Notes: generated by a model not told the origin, from the letters alone. Shown: positions 23,901-34,112, counted from the stretch's first letter. The stretch is 64,000 bases of DNA from Brachycybe producta (GCA_036925085.1 JAUPFP010000005.1:8934498-8998497); one strand, 5' to 3'. Numbers and translations are program-made.

Positions 23901-24694
23901 ATACGGAAAACGCACAAATCTGCAAATAGGGAAAACGCACAAATCTGCAAATAGGGAAAACGCACAAATCTGCAAATAGAGAAAACGCACAAATCTGCAA
24001 ATAGGGAAAACGCACAAATCTGCAAATAGGGAAAACGCACAAATCTGCAAATAGGGAAAACGCACAAATCTGCAAATAGGGAAAACGCACAAATCTGCAA
24101 ATAGGGAACACGCACAAATCTGCAAATAGGGAAAACGCACAAATCTGCAAATAGGGAAAACGCACAAATCTGCAAATAGGGAAAACGCACAAATCTGCAA
24201 ATAGGGAAAACGCACAAATCTGCAAATAGAGAAAACGCACAAATCTGCAAATAGAGAAAACGCACAAATCTGCAAATAGAGAAAACGCACAAATCTGCAA
24301 ATAGAGAAAACGCACAAATCTGCAAATAGAGAAAACGCACAAATCTGCAAATAGAGAAAACGCACAAATCTGCAAATAGGGAAAACGCACAAATCTGCAA
24401 ATAGAGAAAACGCACAAATCTGCAAATAGAGAAAACGCACAAATCTGCAAATAGAGAAAACGCACAAATCTGCAAATAGGGAAAACGCACAAATCTGCAA
24501 ATAGAGAAAACGCACAAATCTGCAAATAGAGAAAACGCACAAATCTGCAAATAGAGAAAACGCACAAATCTGCAAATAGAGAAAACGCACAAATCTGCAA
24601 ATAGAGAAAACGCACAAATCTGCAAATAGGGAAAACGCACAAATCTGCAAATAGAGAAAACGCACAAATCTGCAAATAGAGAAAACGCACAAAT
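17985..24694. repeat. giant 25-bp minisatellite, about 268 copies, with higher-order structure
   Basis: The unit is 25 bp: aaatctgcaaatag, then ggaaaacgcac. Variation is confined to a few positions: the bases after aaata (ga, gg, cg, tg, or once gt), the last base of cgcac (t in marker units), and rare singletons. One unit near 18233 has lost an A (24 bp). The gcat-marked units end at 18290, 18515, 19015, 19365, 19540, 20040, 20265, 20740, 21090, 21315, 21940, 22040, 22390, 22615, 23090, 23440 and 23890, all multiples of 25 apart. Modules of 9, 19/20 and 14 units recur in that order, giving a 42-unit (1050-bp) higher-order repeat, clearest at 20041-21090 and 22391-23440. The last 500 bp are dominated by the 'ga' variant and lack the marker. 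No spacers, so not CRISPR. All minus frames are open only because the unit has no stop there. Confidence 0.97.
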
Positions 24695-24840
24695 ATGGAA
24701 AAGAGAACACACACGACTACGACAGAACACGTACACAATACACATACTGTATATAGTAAGTTGAAACACACACATTTAGATAGAAACAGAGAGAAATGGA
24801 AAAGGAAGAACACACATAACACATACAAAGAGAGAAAAAA
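24695..24840. repeat. right degenerate flank of the minisatellite
   Basis: Begins where the last unit decays into aaatatggaaaagagaacac. It contains gaacacgtacacaatacaca, gtaagttgaaacacacacat and tagatagaaacagagagaaa, which align in the same order with 16944-17030 on the other side. Confidence 0.65.
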
Positions 24841-25015
24841 AAGTGTGTTGGGCGAATAGAGAAATAGTTGTGGGGTGGATTCACTGGATTGTCATGTTTA
24901 ATCCATAATGTGTGATGGTCATCTTTATTAGCATTTGGCTGTAAGTTCAGCTGGTACACACATACATTCTGTATATATATACAAGTCCATTGTTTCGTTG
25001 TATATAATGTATAAT

Positions 25016-25156
25016 GTCGCATCCATTTGGTGTAATTATCCATTACACGAAATGTATGTCCATTTCAAGAAATGCACATGGATTGGCATGATGCAAAACG
25101 CGAAATGGACATACATTTCGTGTAATGGACAATTACACCAAATGGATGCAGCGACA
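25016..25156. mobile_element. GTCGCATCC palindromic MITE, full copy
   Basis: Starts gtcgcatccatttggtgtaa and ends with its inverse; the right end has a small insertion (ggatgcagcgac). Arms of about 55 bp include attacacgaaatgtatgtcc and its inverse. The insertion site is TA-rich, as for the copy at 47234. Confidence 0.85.
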
Positions 25157-25306
25157 TATATAATAGTAATGTTGTACTTCAATATGCTCTTAGTGCATCT
25201 CTTTCTCCATCTGACAAGAATTTATCTTGACAGTGGACAGTGGTCTTCCTTCTCTCTGCCTCCTACTTTTTCTTCCCCTTCTTATTCTACGCAAATATAT
25301 GTCTTG

Positions 25307-25307
<1 letters not shown>

Positions 25308-25373
<66 letters not shown>
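25308..25373. repeat. TA microsatellite
   Basis: About 32 TA dinucleotides with one interruption. The Y/I-rich frames across it are compositional. Confidence 0.95.
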
Positions 25374-26195
25374 CTTATGGAGAGACTAGGGTTGTGTATT
25401 TTTGCTTTGTATTCATATATAAATCCTATATATATGTTTGTATGTTGTTTTGTATCAGTGCAAGTCTTGCTTGTTATCCCCGATGTGTTTTTAGTCCTGT
25501 TTTTTTTCTTTCTCTCTCTTTCTCTCTTTCTCTCCATCTCTCTATCTGGTCACTCTTATTTGCTAATGGCTAGGAGGGTAAAGCATTATATAATGGAATA
25601 AAATTTGGTAGATTTTCACGTTCTTCTGCTTTTTTTCTTACATTTTCTTCTTTTATAGATCTGTTTTTTCTTTTTCTCTCAAATTTTGTTTTACTTATTT
25701 TGTCATTGTCACCTTCGATCATTATTTTTGAAGACCAAAAACATTAAAATTTGCATCAATTTCTGTGTATTATTATCAAGAAATCAAAACAATCTTAATT
25801 CATAATTTAAGTGATTACTAAGCACTTTATTGTTAAATTGTTAATCATGAATAATATTATTACAAATTTGCAGTGATGTTTGATTTTCTTGACAAAAAAT
25901 AATTATCTAGTTTTTTTTCTAAATAAATTTCAATACTTTATTTTTACCTTATCTACACATCTAAAAAGTTCAATGTATTTAAATATCATATATATATATA
26001 TATATGTTCTACAGAGCCCTGTTAAGGACAAACAAACAATATGTCGAATTCAATTTATTCAGTTAATAATATCAATATACTGAGTTAATATTTAAATATA
26101 TTAAATTTGTATTTCAATTTAATGAAGTTAGCATGTCGAAATATTTATTTAGTATTTCATTTTAATTAGATATTAATTTGTCTAAATAACAATCA
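25374..26195. other. no gene; AT- and CT-rich sequence
   Basis: Contains a ctctctttctctc tract at about 25513-25545 and a short TA run near 25990. No element boundaries. Confidence 0.55.
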
Positions 26196-26199
26196 TTTA

Positions 26200-26685
26200 T
26201 GATCGGGACCAATCAGGAATATTCCTGAAATTCTTGAGACTTTAAATTACTTTAACCTTTAGAGAGAGACGAATTGTAGCAAACATGGTGTTGTTCTTTA
26301 AGGTCGTACATGGGTTGGTTTATTGTATGCCCGAGTTTATGTCAAATTTAAAACCACTTAATTCACGAACTAGGGGTCATGATATGCGTTTTGTTTTGCC
26401 AAATCAGAGGTGTCAACGTTGAAAAATGAGCTTTCTAAATCGCTGTATTCCAATTTGGAATTGTCTTCCACATGAAGTTGCCCATTCTCCTACACCTGAT
26501 GTTTTACACACAAAATTATATGCAATGCAAATTTTAAAATGGTGTTTAGAGAGAGTTTACTTGAATGACTATGTTATCTTATTTCTAATTTGTTCACATT
26601 GTGATGTTGTGTTGATTTTTGATTTTATATTTTTTTTACCAATATGTTCATGTTTCTTGATATTTTTTTCAATGTAATAAAGATT
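26200..26685 (+). pseudogene. non-LTR retrotransposon reverse-transcriptase C-terminus, broken
   Basis: Conceptual translation gives LETLNYFNL, then after a frame change RRIVANMVLFFKVVHGLVY and, further on, TRGHDMRFVLPN, a stop (TGA), then FLNRCIPIWNCLPHEV. This follows the order seen in the region downstream of the RT domain in CR1/L2/Jockey-type elements: an RR...FK..HGL block, a T.R.H block, and an F..R....WN.LP block. One frameshift (about 26255) and one internal stop (about 26420) break it. It ends in aatgtaataaagattctatt followed by an ATT tail, the expected 3' end of such elements. Only the last 150-160 codons are present, a typical 5' truncation. The clade is not resolved. Confidence 0.8.
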
Positions 26686-26686
26686 C

Positions 26687-26761
<75 letters not shown>

Positions 26762-26768
26762 TTTATTT
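26686..26768 (+). repeat. ATT/ATTT microsatellite tail of the non-LTR element
   Basis: About 20 ATT units followed by ATTT units, directly after the aataaa-containing end of the retroelement. Simple-repeat tails are usual for CR1/L2-like elements. Confidence 0.9.
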
Positions 26769-26853
26769 GTGCTTACCATATTAAGCTTTTCTTTTTAAAT
26801 TTTAATAGTGACTTCTGAAATTGAAAATTTATAACGATTTGTTTTAAAAACTG

Positions 26854-27060
26854 TACAGCCGAACGTCAATTATCGGAATCAATTTTTTTTTTCTTAACTT
26901 ATTCTTATGGAAATACTACTTATGGAAATAAAAAATGTGTTTGAAATCTACTCTTTCTTACTTTTCTCCACTTTTTTAATGGGAGTTCGATTATATGAAC
27001 TTTTGGTTATCAGAACTAGTCATGTCCGACATTAGTTCCGATAATAGATGTTCTACTGTA
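26854..27060. mobile_element. pogo-like MITE, copy 1
   Basis: Starts tacagccgaacgtcaattat and ends ataatagatgttctactgta, with TA at both ends. The inner motifs gttcgattatatgaactttt and agttccgataat match the copy at 63213-63434 in the opposite orientation. About 207 bp, non-coding. Confidence 0.8.
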
Positions 27061-28284
27061 TATATGTATTTTTCTTATGGAAAGATTTTAAAGAAGTACG
27101 TGCAATTTTACAATTTTACAAAAAAAAATAATGCAATTTGGGCGTTTTATGCATTTTTTTGTTTGATTAAACTAATTATTACTGCAGATATGACACATTT
27201 CTTATCATAATCTACACAAAACAGGTTAAAACTGTCATTATTGCATTTTGTTCAATGTTCATTTTATGCAGATTTTTTTACCTTAAATATTAAATATTAA
27301 TTTTAATAACTTTAATATTATTTCGAAACATTAGAATTTTTATAAAATGTTATATTTTCTTAATGTTATTTAAAATTAGAATTATAAAATACATAATTAA
27401 AATTTAAAAAATATAAGAATATCTGAATTTTTATTGATTAATATATTTATTCGATTAGAATTTACTGAATTAGAAATTTTATCAACCACTTCAATAATCG
27501 TTTAGAAATGTTTTTTTCTTTTTATTTACACCTATTATTACACCTATTACAAACATTAAAAACATTTGAATAAATTAATAAATTATAATTATTGAAGTTC
27601 ATTTACACCCATAAACACCTGAATAAATAAATGATTTAAGATTATTTAGGTTCATTTACACCATAAAACACACACACCTAAAATAGTAATAAAATGTAGT
27701 GTAAATAGTTAACTTTTACTGTATTCTCTCTATATTTCTCTATATTCTCTCTATATATTGTCGTCGGTGCAGCGAACTTTTAATTCTTATAAAAAGTAAA
27801 AGTTATAAAACACGGACTAAATAAAGGAAGGATGAGGGGATGTGATATTACAAAAACGTGATTAAACTTACTACACCTTTTTTTTCTGGTGAAGGTTAAT
27901 TAGAAGAAGAAAAAAACCGATTTGATCAAAACACCTTGAAAATATAATTATTTGTTCATTTTTTTTTTGATAATATCCGGCGTTGATGTTACCCGAGTTG
28001 TTATTATTAACTGCATGACTACATTTGTTGCAAATTACTTTTCCAAGTTATGAACATTTATAAATCATATTTTTTATAAAATCTGTTCTTAAGCTTGCGT
28101 TATGTTATCACTATTTTATGTTTTAATGGCATGAGTCTAATTACAACCGGTAATTACTTGATACACTTTCTTGACCATTGACCATTAATATACAATCACC
28201 CCATCCCTTTAAGGTATGAGAATGGATGAACGTAAAAACAAAAAAGGCTTTAACCATCTCAAAGGGGGTTTCATCTCAATCAAC
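27061..28284. other. very AT-rich DNA, no gene
   Basis: Short repeated motifs (atttacacc, tctctatattctc) only. Confidence 0.6.
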
Positions 28285-28738
28285 GATGAGGAATGGAGGT
28301 GGAGGCTAGCTACTGTATTAGGATGGTTTATGAACAGCTGATTTTTCAGCTTTTCAGGAGTTAAATTAAGAGAAGATTTAAAGTGTTTTAGAAACTAAAA
28401 GGATAGCTCAATCACTTAAGAATATTTTATGTTGATATCTTTCAAAATAAACTTTTTATAGACAAAAATTTAAGAAAATATCATCTACTTAAAAGTTCGG
28501 TCATTTTGAAACTCACATAAAAAAGTTTATTTTTAAAGATATCAACAATGAAAATACCCGAATGATTGAGCTACCCTTCTACTTTTTAAAATGATTTAAT
28601 TTCTTTTTTTCATATTTTACTTAAAAGGCAAATACTGTACATCGTTTGTCTCCAATTTACTAAACAAATGGCTATCAGAGTCAGTATGTATTCTAACCAT
28701 ATTTCCTAGAAGCATTACTAGCCTCCACCTTCAACCCT
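28285..28738. mobile_element. GGCTAGC-arm MITE, copy 2, split by FB1
   Basis: The left arm has ggaggtggaggctagcta. The right arm (tagaagcattactagcctcc, then accttcaaccctc) matches copy 1 at 10682-10768. About 300 bp of FB1 sit between the arms, showing FB1 inserted later here. Confidence 0.75.
28322..28630. mobile_element. FB1 family, copy 5
   Basis: Begins atggtttatgaacagctgat. Arms atctttcaaaataaactttt and agtttatttttaaagatatc are inverted, with gatagctcaatcacttaaga opposite atgattgagctacccttcta. A well-preserved copy. Confidence 0.8.
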
Positions 28739-28806
28739 CTTTATTGTTTGCGATGGAATCTTTTCAGACAGTAAACGAAAAAACCCATTAAAAATAGCAA
28801 TTGTTA

Positions 28807-29011
28807 AGAGGCAATTAGAAAACGGTATGAACAGAAGTTGGCTCCGCCCTTTTTATAACGAAACCAACTTCTAATTGGTTGGTTATGTAGTCTGACGTCA
28901 CATGCTCCGCCCTTTTCAACGTCGAACTACACAACAAACCAATTAGAAGTCGCCGTTCGTCATAAAAAGGGCGGTGCCAACTTCTGTTCATCCCGTTTTA
29001 TAATTGCCTGT
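28807..29011. mobile_element. GGCTCCGCCC MITE, copy 1
   Basis: Ends aggcaattagaaaacgg and ccgttttataattgcct are inverse. The arms extend through gaacagaagttggctccgcc and ccaacttctaattggttggt, making a roughly 80-bp stem around tctgacgtcacatgctccgc. An imperfect target duplication (caattgtta / caattttta) flanks it. Same family as 62059-62263. Confidence 0.85.
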
Positions 29012-29554
29012 CAATTTTTAATGTTGGTCTTACTTATGTAATTGATCTTATTACACCAAAATACAAAATGTGACGAAAGATTTTTATTCTTCAAATGTTA
29101 TCATATGATCATGTATTGAAATTGAAATAAAAATGGGAATAATAATGAAATTATTCAAATAGAAGATAATTTTACATATTTTAAAGTTTGAGTTAAATAT
29201 GAATTTTTTTTTGTTGTGGTTTACGTTTTGTTAAGATTACAGGAAATTTCGTAGACGTTAATAAGCAAATTTTGTTCTGTCTGTTGTTTGCAGACACATT
29301 TAATGGTTCGTATTAAATTAGGGTAATTTCCCTTTCTCTAAAGAAATGGTAAAATTTTGAATGATTTTTTTACATATAAGGAAGTGTTTCATTCAAAAAA
29401 TAAATATAATGAACTCATTGATGATGATTATTATTATTAGAAATATGGAATGATTTTTGTTGCTACTTGGTAATGAAAATGAAGTACAACTTGTGCCAAA
29501 ATGTGCTTTTAGAAAGTTAATTCTAAAGTGTAATTGAAGGAAAATGAGGAAATA

Positions 29555-29824
29555 GAATTTTTCCGCATTTCAGAAGCAACATTAAGAAGAAAATAGAAGC
29601 GTTTTTAGAAACTAGACTAGTAAGTGATTCATCTTGATATATTGCAAAATGAACTTTTTATGACAATTTCAAATTCTCGATTTTTGTTTTTCAGTTCAAG
29701 TTGAGACAAAAAAAATCGAAAAAGTAGTTAGAAAACGTTAAACGACTCAAAATAATAATAAACAACTCAAAATTCAATAAAAAAAATTGTATTTTTAAAT
29801 ATATTAACGTGAATATTTATTAAG
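29555..29824. mobile_element. FB1 family, diverged copy 6
   Basis: Has ttttagaaactagactagta, tgcaaaatgaactttttatg and a weak right arm (attgtatttttaaatatatt). It abuts copy 7. Confidence 0.55.
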
Positions 29825-30380
29825 CTGGTTTTAAAGTGTAAGTTTACGTTCCTCAAACTCTGGCTATTTCTGCCAAACTATAAGAAACTTGAAAGTGTTT
29901 AATAGTTTTAGAAACTAGAAGAAGTAGTTCAATCACTTATGGATATTTTCATGTTGGTATTTTTTTAAATGTCAATTTAAAAATGACCCCAGTTTAAGCA
30001 GAGGTTAATTGTTAATTTTTGTCTATAACAAGTTTCATGTATTTTGAAACTTATCAACTGGAAAATACTACAGTAGAATCTCGATTATTTGGATTGCGGT
30101 AATCCGAACAGGTTTCATCATAATATAATTTTTTTCTTCTAGTTTTTCATTGTTTTTGACATTTAACGTCCCGATATTAAGTAAATAAAAGCAGTGATTT
30201 TCCGGATTATCCGGACTTTTGGTAATCCGGACCGGGTCCGGTCCCATTTAGTCCGTATAATCGAAATTCTACTGTATTATGTAATTACCGTTTTATAGTT
30301 TCTAATACACTTTCAATTTCACCTTAATGTTATTTCTTAGACGTGGAAATTAACTCTGTTCATTAAACATTTTAAGTGGT
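29825..30380. mobile_element. FB1 family, copy 7, interrupted by a TA-type element
   Basis: Starts ctggttttaaagtgtaagtt, the inverse of the FB1 end in copy 3. It continues with tttagaaactagaagaagta and, after the insertion at 30069-30276, ends with the inverse motif ttatagtttctaatacactt. Confidence 0.7.
30069..30276. mobile_element. pogo/mariner-like MITE nested in FB1
   Basis: Starts tacagtagaatctcgattat and ends ataatcgaaattctactgta, about 20-bp inverted ends bounded by TA. The interior has ggtaatccgaacagg and ggtaatccggaccggg. Non-coding. The flanks on both sides belong to one FB1 copy. Confidence 0.85.
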
Positions 30381-30658
30381 TTATTTACTTTAATCTAGTT
30401 TTGAAAACACGTATCAATTTTTTTTTCTTCATAATTTTGCTTTTTCTGAAACTGAATATATAACTTGAGTTCTAGAGGTTCACATTAAATGATTTTTCAC
30501 TGTCATTAAACCTGTAATTTAAATTAAAACTAATTATAGATAAATATGTTTGCGTGTTACTGTAGAGTATTATAATTTATATCTATCTCAATTCTGTGCT
30601 TCACATTTGTTGTCATCGACATCCTTTTCAATTTTATGATAGATTTATATATGTTACT

Positions 30659-30821
30659 GTCATTCTGCGGAATCAGTCAATCTGCAAATTACATAGGCAA
30701 TCTGCAAAACAACCAACCTACTAGTGAATCTGAAAAATTCAATACATTTTAGGTGTTGAATTTTGCAGATTCACTAGCAGGTTGGTTGTTTTGCAGATTG
30801 TCTAGGCAATGTGCAGATTGA
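30659..30821. mobile_element. palindromic element PE1, copy 2
   Basis: Arms gcaatctgcaaaacaaccaa and ttggttgttttgcagattgt are inverse, with the same centre as PE1 copy 1 (aattcaatacattttagg). Both copies sit after tttgttactg or tatgttactg, so that sequence may belong to the element. Confidence 0.8.
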
Positions 30822-33720
30822 TTTTTTTTTTTAAATTTATGAATTTCATTATTTAAAAAAAAAACAAAGCTCTAAATCTACACGTTGCTTTGGTTCTTTT
30901 TTTTTTTCATGTAATTTATTATTGTAATGGCATTCACAATTTTCATTCTTTAAAGATAACAACACCTTTTTTTTCTACCTGCCAATTTTCGCTCTTTTAC
31001 ACCTTCTTTGTATGTAGGTATGTGTATGACATGTCTATTTCTATTTAGCCTGGGTCTATTTAAAAAAAACAACAACAATGTCCGTTATCATTTTCATTTT
31101 AGAGGCTTGTTTTGTCTTCTCTGAACCAATCACACTTTTTTGGGGGGATAAGCTCAAGGCGTTTTTTTCTTCACGTATTCTAGATTCAAAACAGAAGAAG
31201 AAAAAAAAACTATCTTTCAACGTCTTGTGTCATTTGTTAATCTAAATTTAAATATATGTATGTTAAACAGGTGAAAAGAGGGTGGGAGTAAAGGATGTTT
31301 CCTTTATATTATATAGGCCTATATAAAAAAGGTTTGAATCTTGAGTTTTTTAAAAGCCAAACATAAGAGTTTTACTAAACAAAAACTCCTCCTATTTTAT
31401 TCTCTTTTCCTGAAGTTCAGAGTTCTTGTGGAACTCGTTGTGTAAGAGGGTCTATGAGTAGTGTTTTTAGTTGTACATCTTTTGAGTCTGGGCTAATTGA
31501 CATGCAAACGTCATACGTCATTCGGAAATTACCCCCCCCCCCCTCTCTCTCCCTTAGTAAATTTGCCAATCGTTATATATATTGAGACTATGTTTTTTAT
31601 TTTTGTGGAAACAGTTCTCTACCAATTGCAATGATGATTCTCTTAACTTGGGTCCAATCATTGGGATTCTTCTGATCTTCCTGATGTCAAATTGGGAAGA
31701 GTTAGGAGAAGATAGAGAGAATTTTTTGATCTCTTCACAACATTTGCATATCAACTTAATGGCTCCCAATATTGACAAGTTCTATATATAACCATATATA
31801 CTGACATATTGTAGCTTACATACTCTCCTCCTACTCTTTAACTTACAATATGCAACTGAAGCACTAAAGAAAAAGAAAATGCTTTCCAGCTTGGCCTCTA
31901 GTTGAGTGTGAACACTGTACTTTTCCATTAAGAGAATTGCTATATAAGAATCAAGCAATAAAGACATTTCTTCTTATGTTTGTAGAGAACATGGTGGTGA
32001 TGATGATGATTTTTTGATGGAAAAACTTTATTTCCTACAGAGAGTCCTACAGACGTAAAATGTCATATAATCTCCCAATAGAATGTTATGAAAATTAAAA
32101 ATTCTCATTAGCAATAACTCATTAGTAAAATTTGAATCAATTTCTACTATGTTATCTTCAAAGTACAAACTTAGTTTCTTTGCCTTTAGTTCGAGACTAT
32201 TACTAAAGTTATACATGCTATGAATTCACTGCAAAACATTTGACCACAGTTTCAAAATATCATTCTACTAAAATTTTAGTCACAAATCATTTTTACAAAA
32301 GTAATTGCATGTTTTACCAAATAAATCATACTATAAAAAATGTTCGATATTTGATGGGAAAATACGGCGCTCCAGATAGCCTCTTAAACATGTTTATAAA
32401 ATAATGACAATATGTGTAGCTTTTAATTTACAATTAAGCAATTAAAAGTGGTTTCAAAAGAAAAAGAAGAATGGATTTGGATGAAGATAGTTTTTATGTT
32501 TTTCTTTTGTTTCACAATCAAAAATTTCCACTTGTTTACAATAAACAAGTAAAATCATGATTTTTGTTGTTTGTTTGTTGCTTTTGATGGTTTGTTTTCA
32601 TGTCAAATGTTTCGGTTGATTTCACACATTCAACTAGTTTTTTTTTCTCTCTTTTGATGAGATTGACGATTTGTGTGATTTGTCTTTTGTTCATTTCTAA
32701 AGAACAGCCATTTTTTTTCTTCTTCTTCTTCTCTACATATCACTGCCATTGCCACCAACCAAACTTTCAAAACATCCAAAAGTGTATCATTATTACAGTT
32801 AGTGTAATCAACTATAAAGGCATAATTTACTCATTTTTAGGTGAAGTTGTTCAAGTAAATATTAGTGAAGTGAAATCATATCCAATTGATGGATATGAAG
32901 AGAACTTGGAATCAATCAATACAAAATTGATTCTTTTTTTTTTTCTTTCTCTGTGGCTATATTTACTTTTTCTTTTATAACAATACTTCAACTTGTCTAA
33001 AGTATTAATTTCTAACATCAACATGTTGATAATTTTCTTATTACATTCATTCCAACAACAAAAAAACGTGTTAAAAATAGTATTATTGTGGCTTAATCTT
33101 TTAACCATTGTGTTTTTAGACGATTTTGTATTGTCTTAAAAAAAATCTTTAATGGGGTTTAGGAGGTTACGAATCGTCTTGTTCGGTACATTTAATCCGT
33201 TTCTTACAAGATGATAATCGAAATATTTCTGTCGTTATTACGACTTCAAACCATATAGACCAAGAGAATCACAAGTTAGAAAACCTATTTTTTGTTGTTG
33301 TTTCATCTTCTTGTTATTGTATTGCATGGTTATGCACTTGAGCTGCTTACACACCAATAGAAAAAGAGAAAAATCTAGACTTGAATCCACGATTAAGTAC
33401 TTTGGGTTTGTTGCCACTATGTAATGCCCAATGTATTTATTGTTGGTCTAAATTCATCCTACTGTCTTATTTTATTGACTGTAAATACAATTATTGGAAT
33501 CCCTTGAATGTGAAAGGAAGTTGTTGGCTTGTTGTGTGTGTGTGTGTATTTGCAATCGGTTGCTTTATTCTTTCTATAGTCTTGCAATTGATGTTGAGGT
33601 CGTGGTAACGTTTATGGAGTTACAAAACAAGTGGCAAAGTGTTTATTCGTGGGTTAGACAAATGATGTAGTTGGGATTTTTTTTTCTCTTTCTCAAGACT
33701 AACACATAATACACGACGAT
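30822..33720. other. about 2.9 kb without a gene or recognised element
   Basis: AT-rich; a run of eleven C at about 31531-31541. Frames at 31554-31778 (minus, 74 codons) and 32600-32980 (plus, 126 codons) were read through. The first has a mixed, non-repetitive composition but no recognisable motif; the second is F/S-rich from T runs. Neither is called. Confidence 0.5.
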
Positions 33721-33723
33721 GAA

Positions 33724-34112
33724 TACAGTCAAACTCGGTTATAGCATCATTTAAGAGGGCTCCATAGAAAATAATTCTTGTATAAATGCAAGGTAGATGG
33801 CGCCAACCTCCATAATTGGTAAACTACACTCGCTAATTAGTTGAAATTGAAAGCCTTTTAGCTTTAAAAACGTCCAAAGCCTATTATGAGCATGTGACAA
33901 ACTTATACTGAGCATAATATGAAGAGAGCCACATCGCAATTAAAAGGGAGGTGAGTCATAGTTGAAGAATGTCAGTACATTTATATGGGAGGAGGGCTAG
34001 TGGCGCCATCTAATGCTACAGGGACAAAATATATGTTCTACTTGCATTCTTAATGGACTGAGAGTTTTTTGGCGTTATAACAAAGTGATGTTGTAACCGA
34101 GGTTACGCATGT
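33724..34112. mobile_element. mariner-like element interrupted by a TTAA element
   Basis: The left end tacagtcaaactcggttata and the right-side inverse (tgatgttgtaaccgagg) are what remain of a TA-type MITE. Its right terminus has decayed. The TTAA-bounded element at 33751-34053 splits it. Confidence 0.6.
33751..34053. mobile_element. TTAA-flanked MITE, copy 2
   Basis: Bounded by TTAA at 33751-33754 and 34050-34053. It starts ttaagagggct like copy 1 at 5921. It carries the same inverted gatggcgcca / tggcgccatc pair and the ctaatgctacaggg end. It has a longer centre (about 200 bp) than copy 1. Confidence 0.8.

Noticed and set aside
17985-24694. Regular short direct repeats suggesting a CRISPR array
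   Set aside because: Units are contiguous with no unique spacers, there are no cas genes, and the surrounding DNA is eukaryotic.
17826-24828. Three overlapping minus-strand frames of about 2290-2330 codons
   Set aside because: They are translations of the 25-bp minisatellite in all three frames with an identical 25-residue cycle; no unique domain, and no codon preference can apply to three frames at once.
25307-25601. Y/I-rich frames across TA repeats (also 36327-36792 and 57202-57537)
   Set aside because: They come from TATATA runs read in frame; no non-repetitive coding segment.
31554-31791. Overlapping frames on both strands with mixed composition
   Set aside because: Neither has a recognisable motif, splice context or second copy; too short to call alone.
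32600-32980. 126-codon plus-strand frame
   Set aside because: Begins and ends in poly-T derived F runs; composition-driven.
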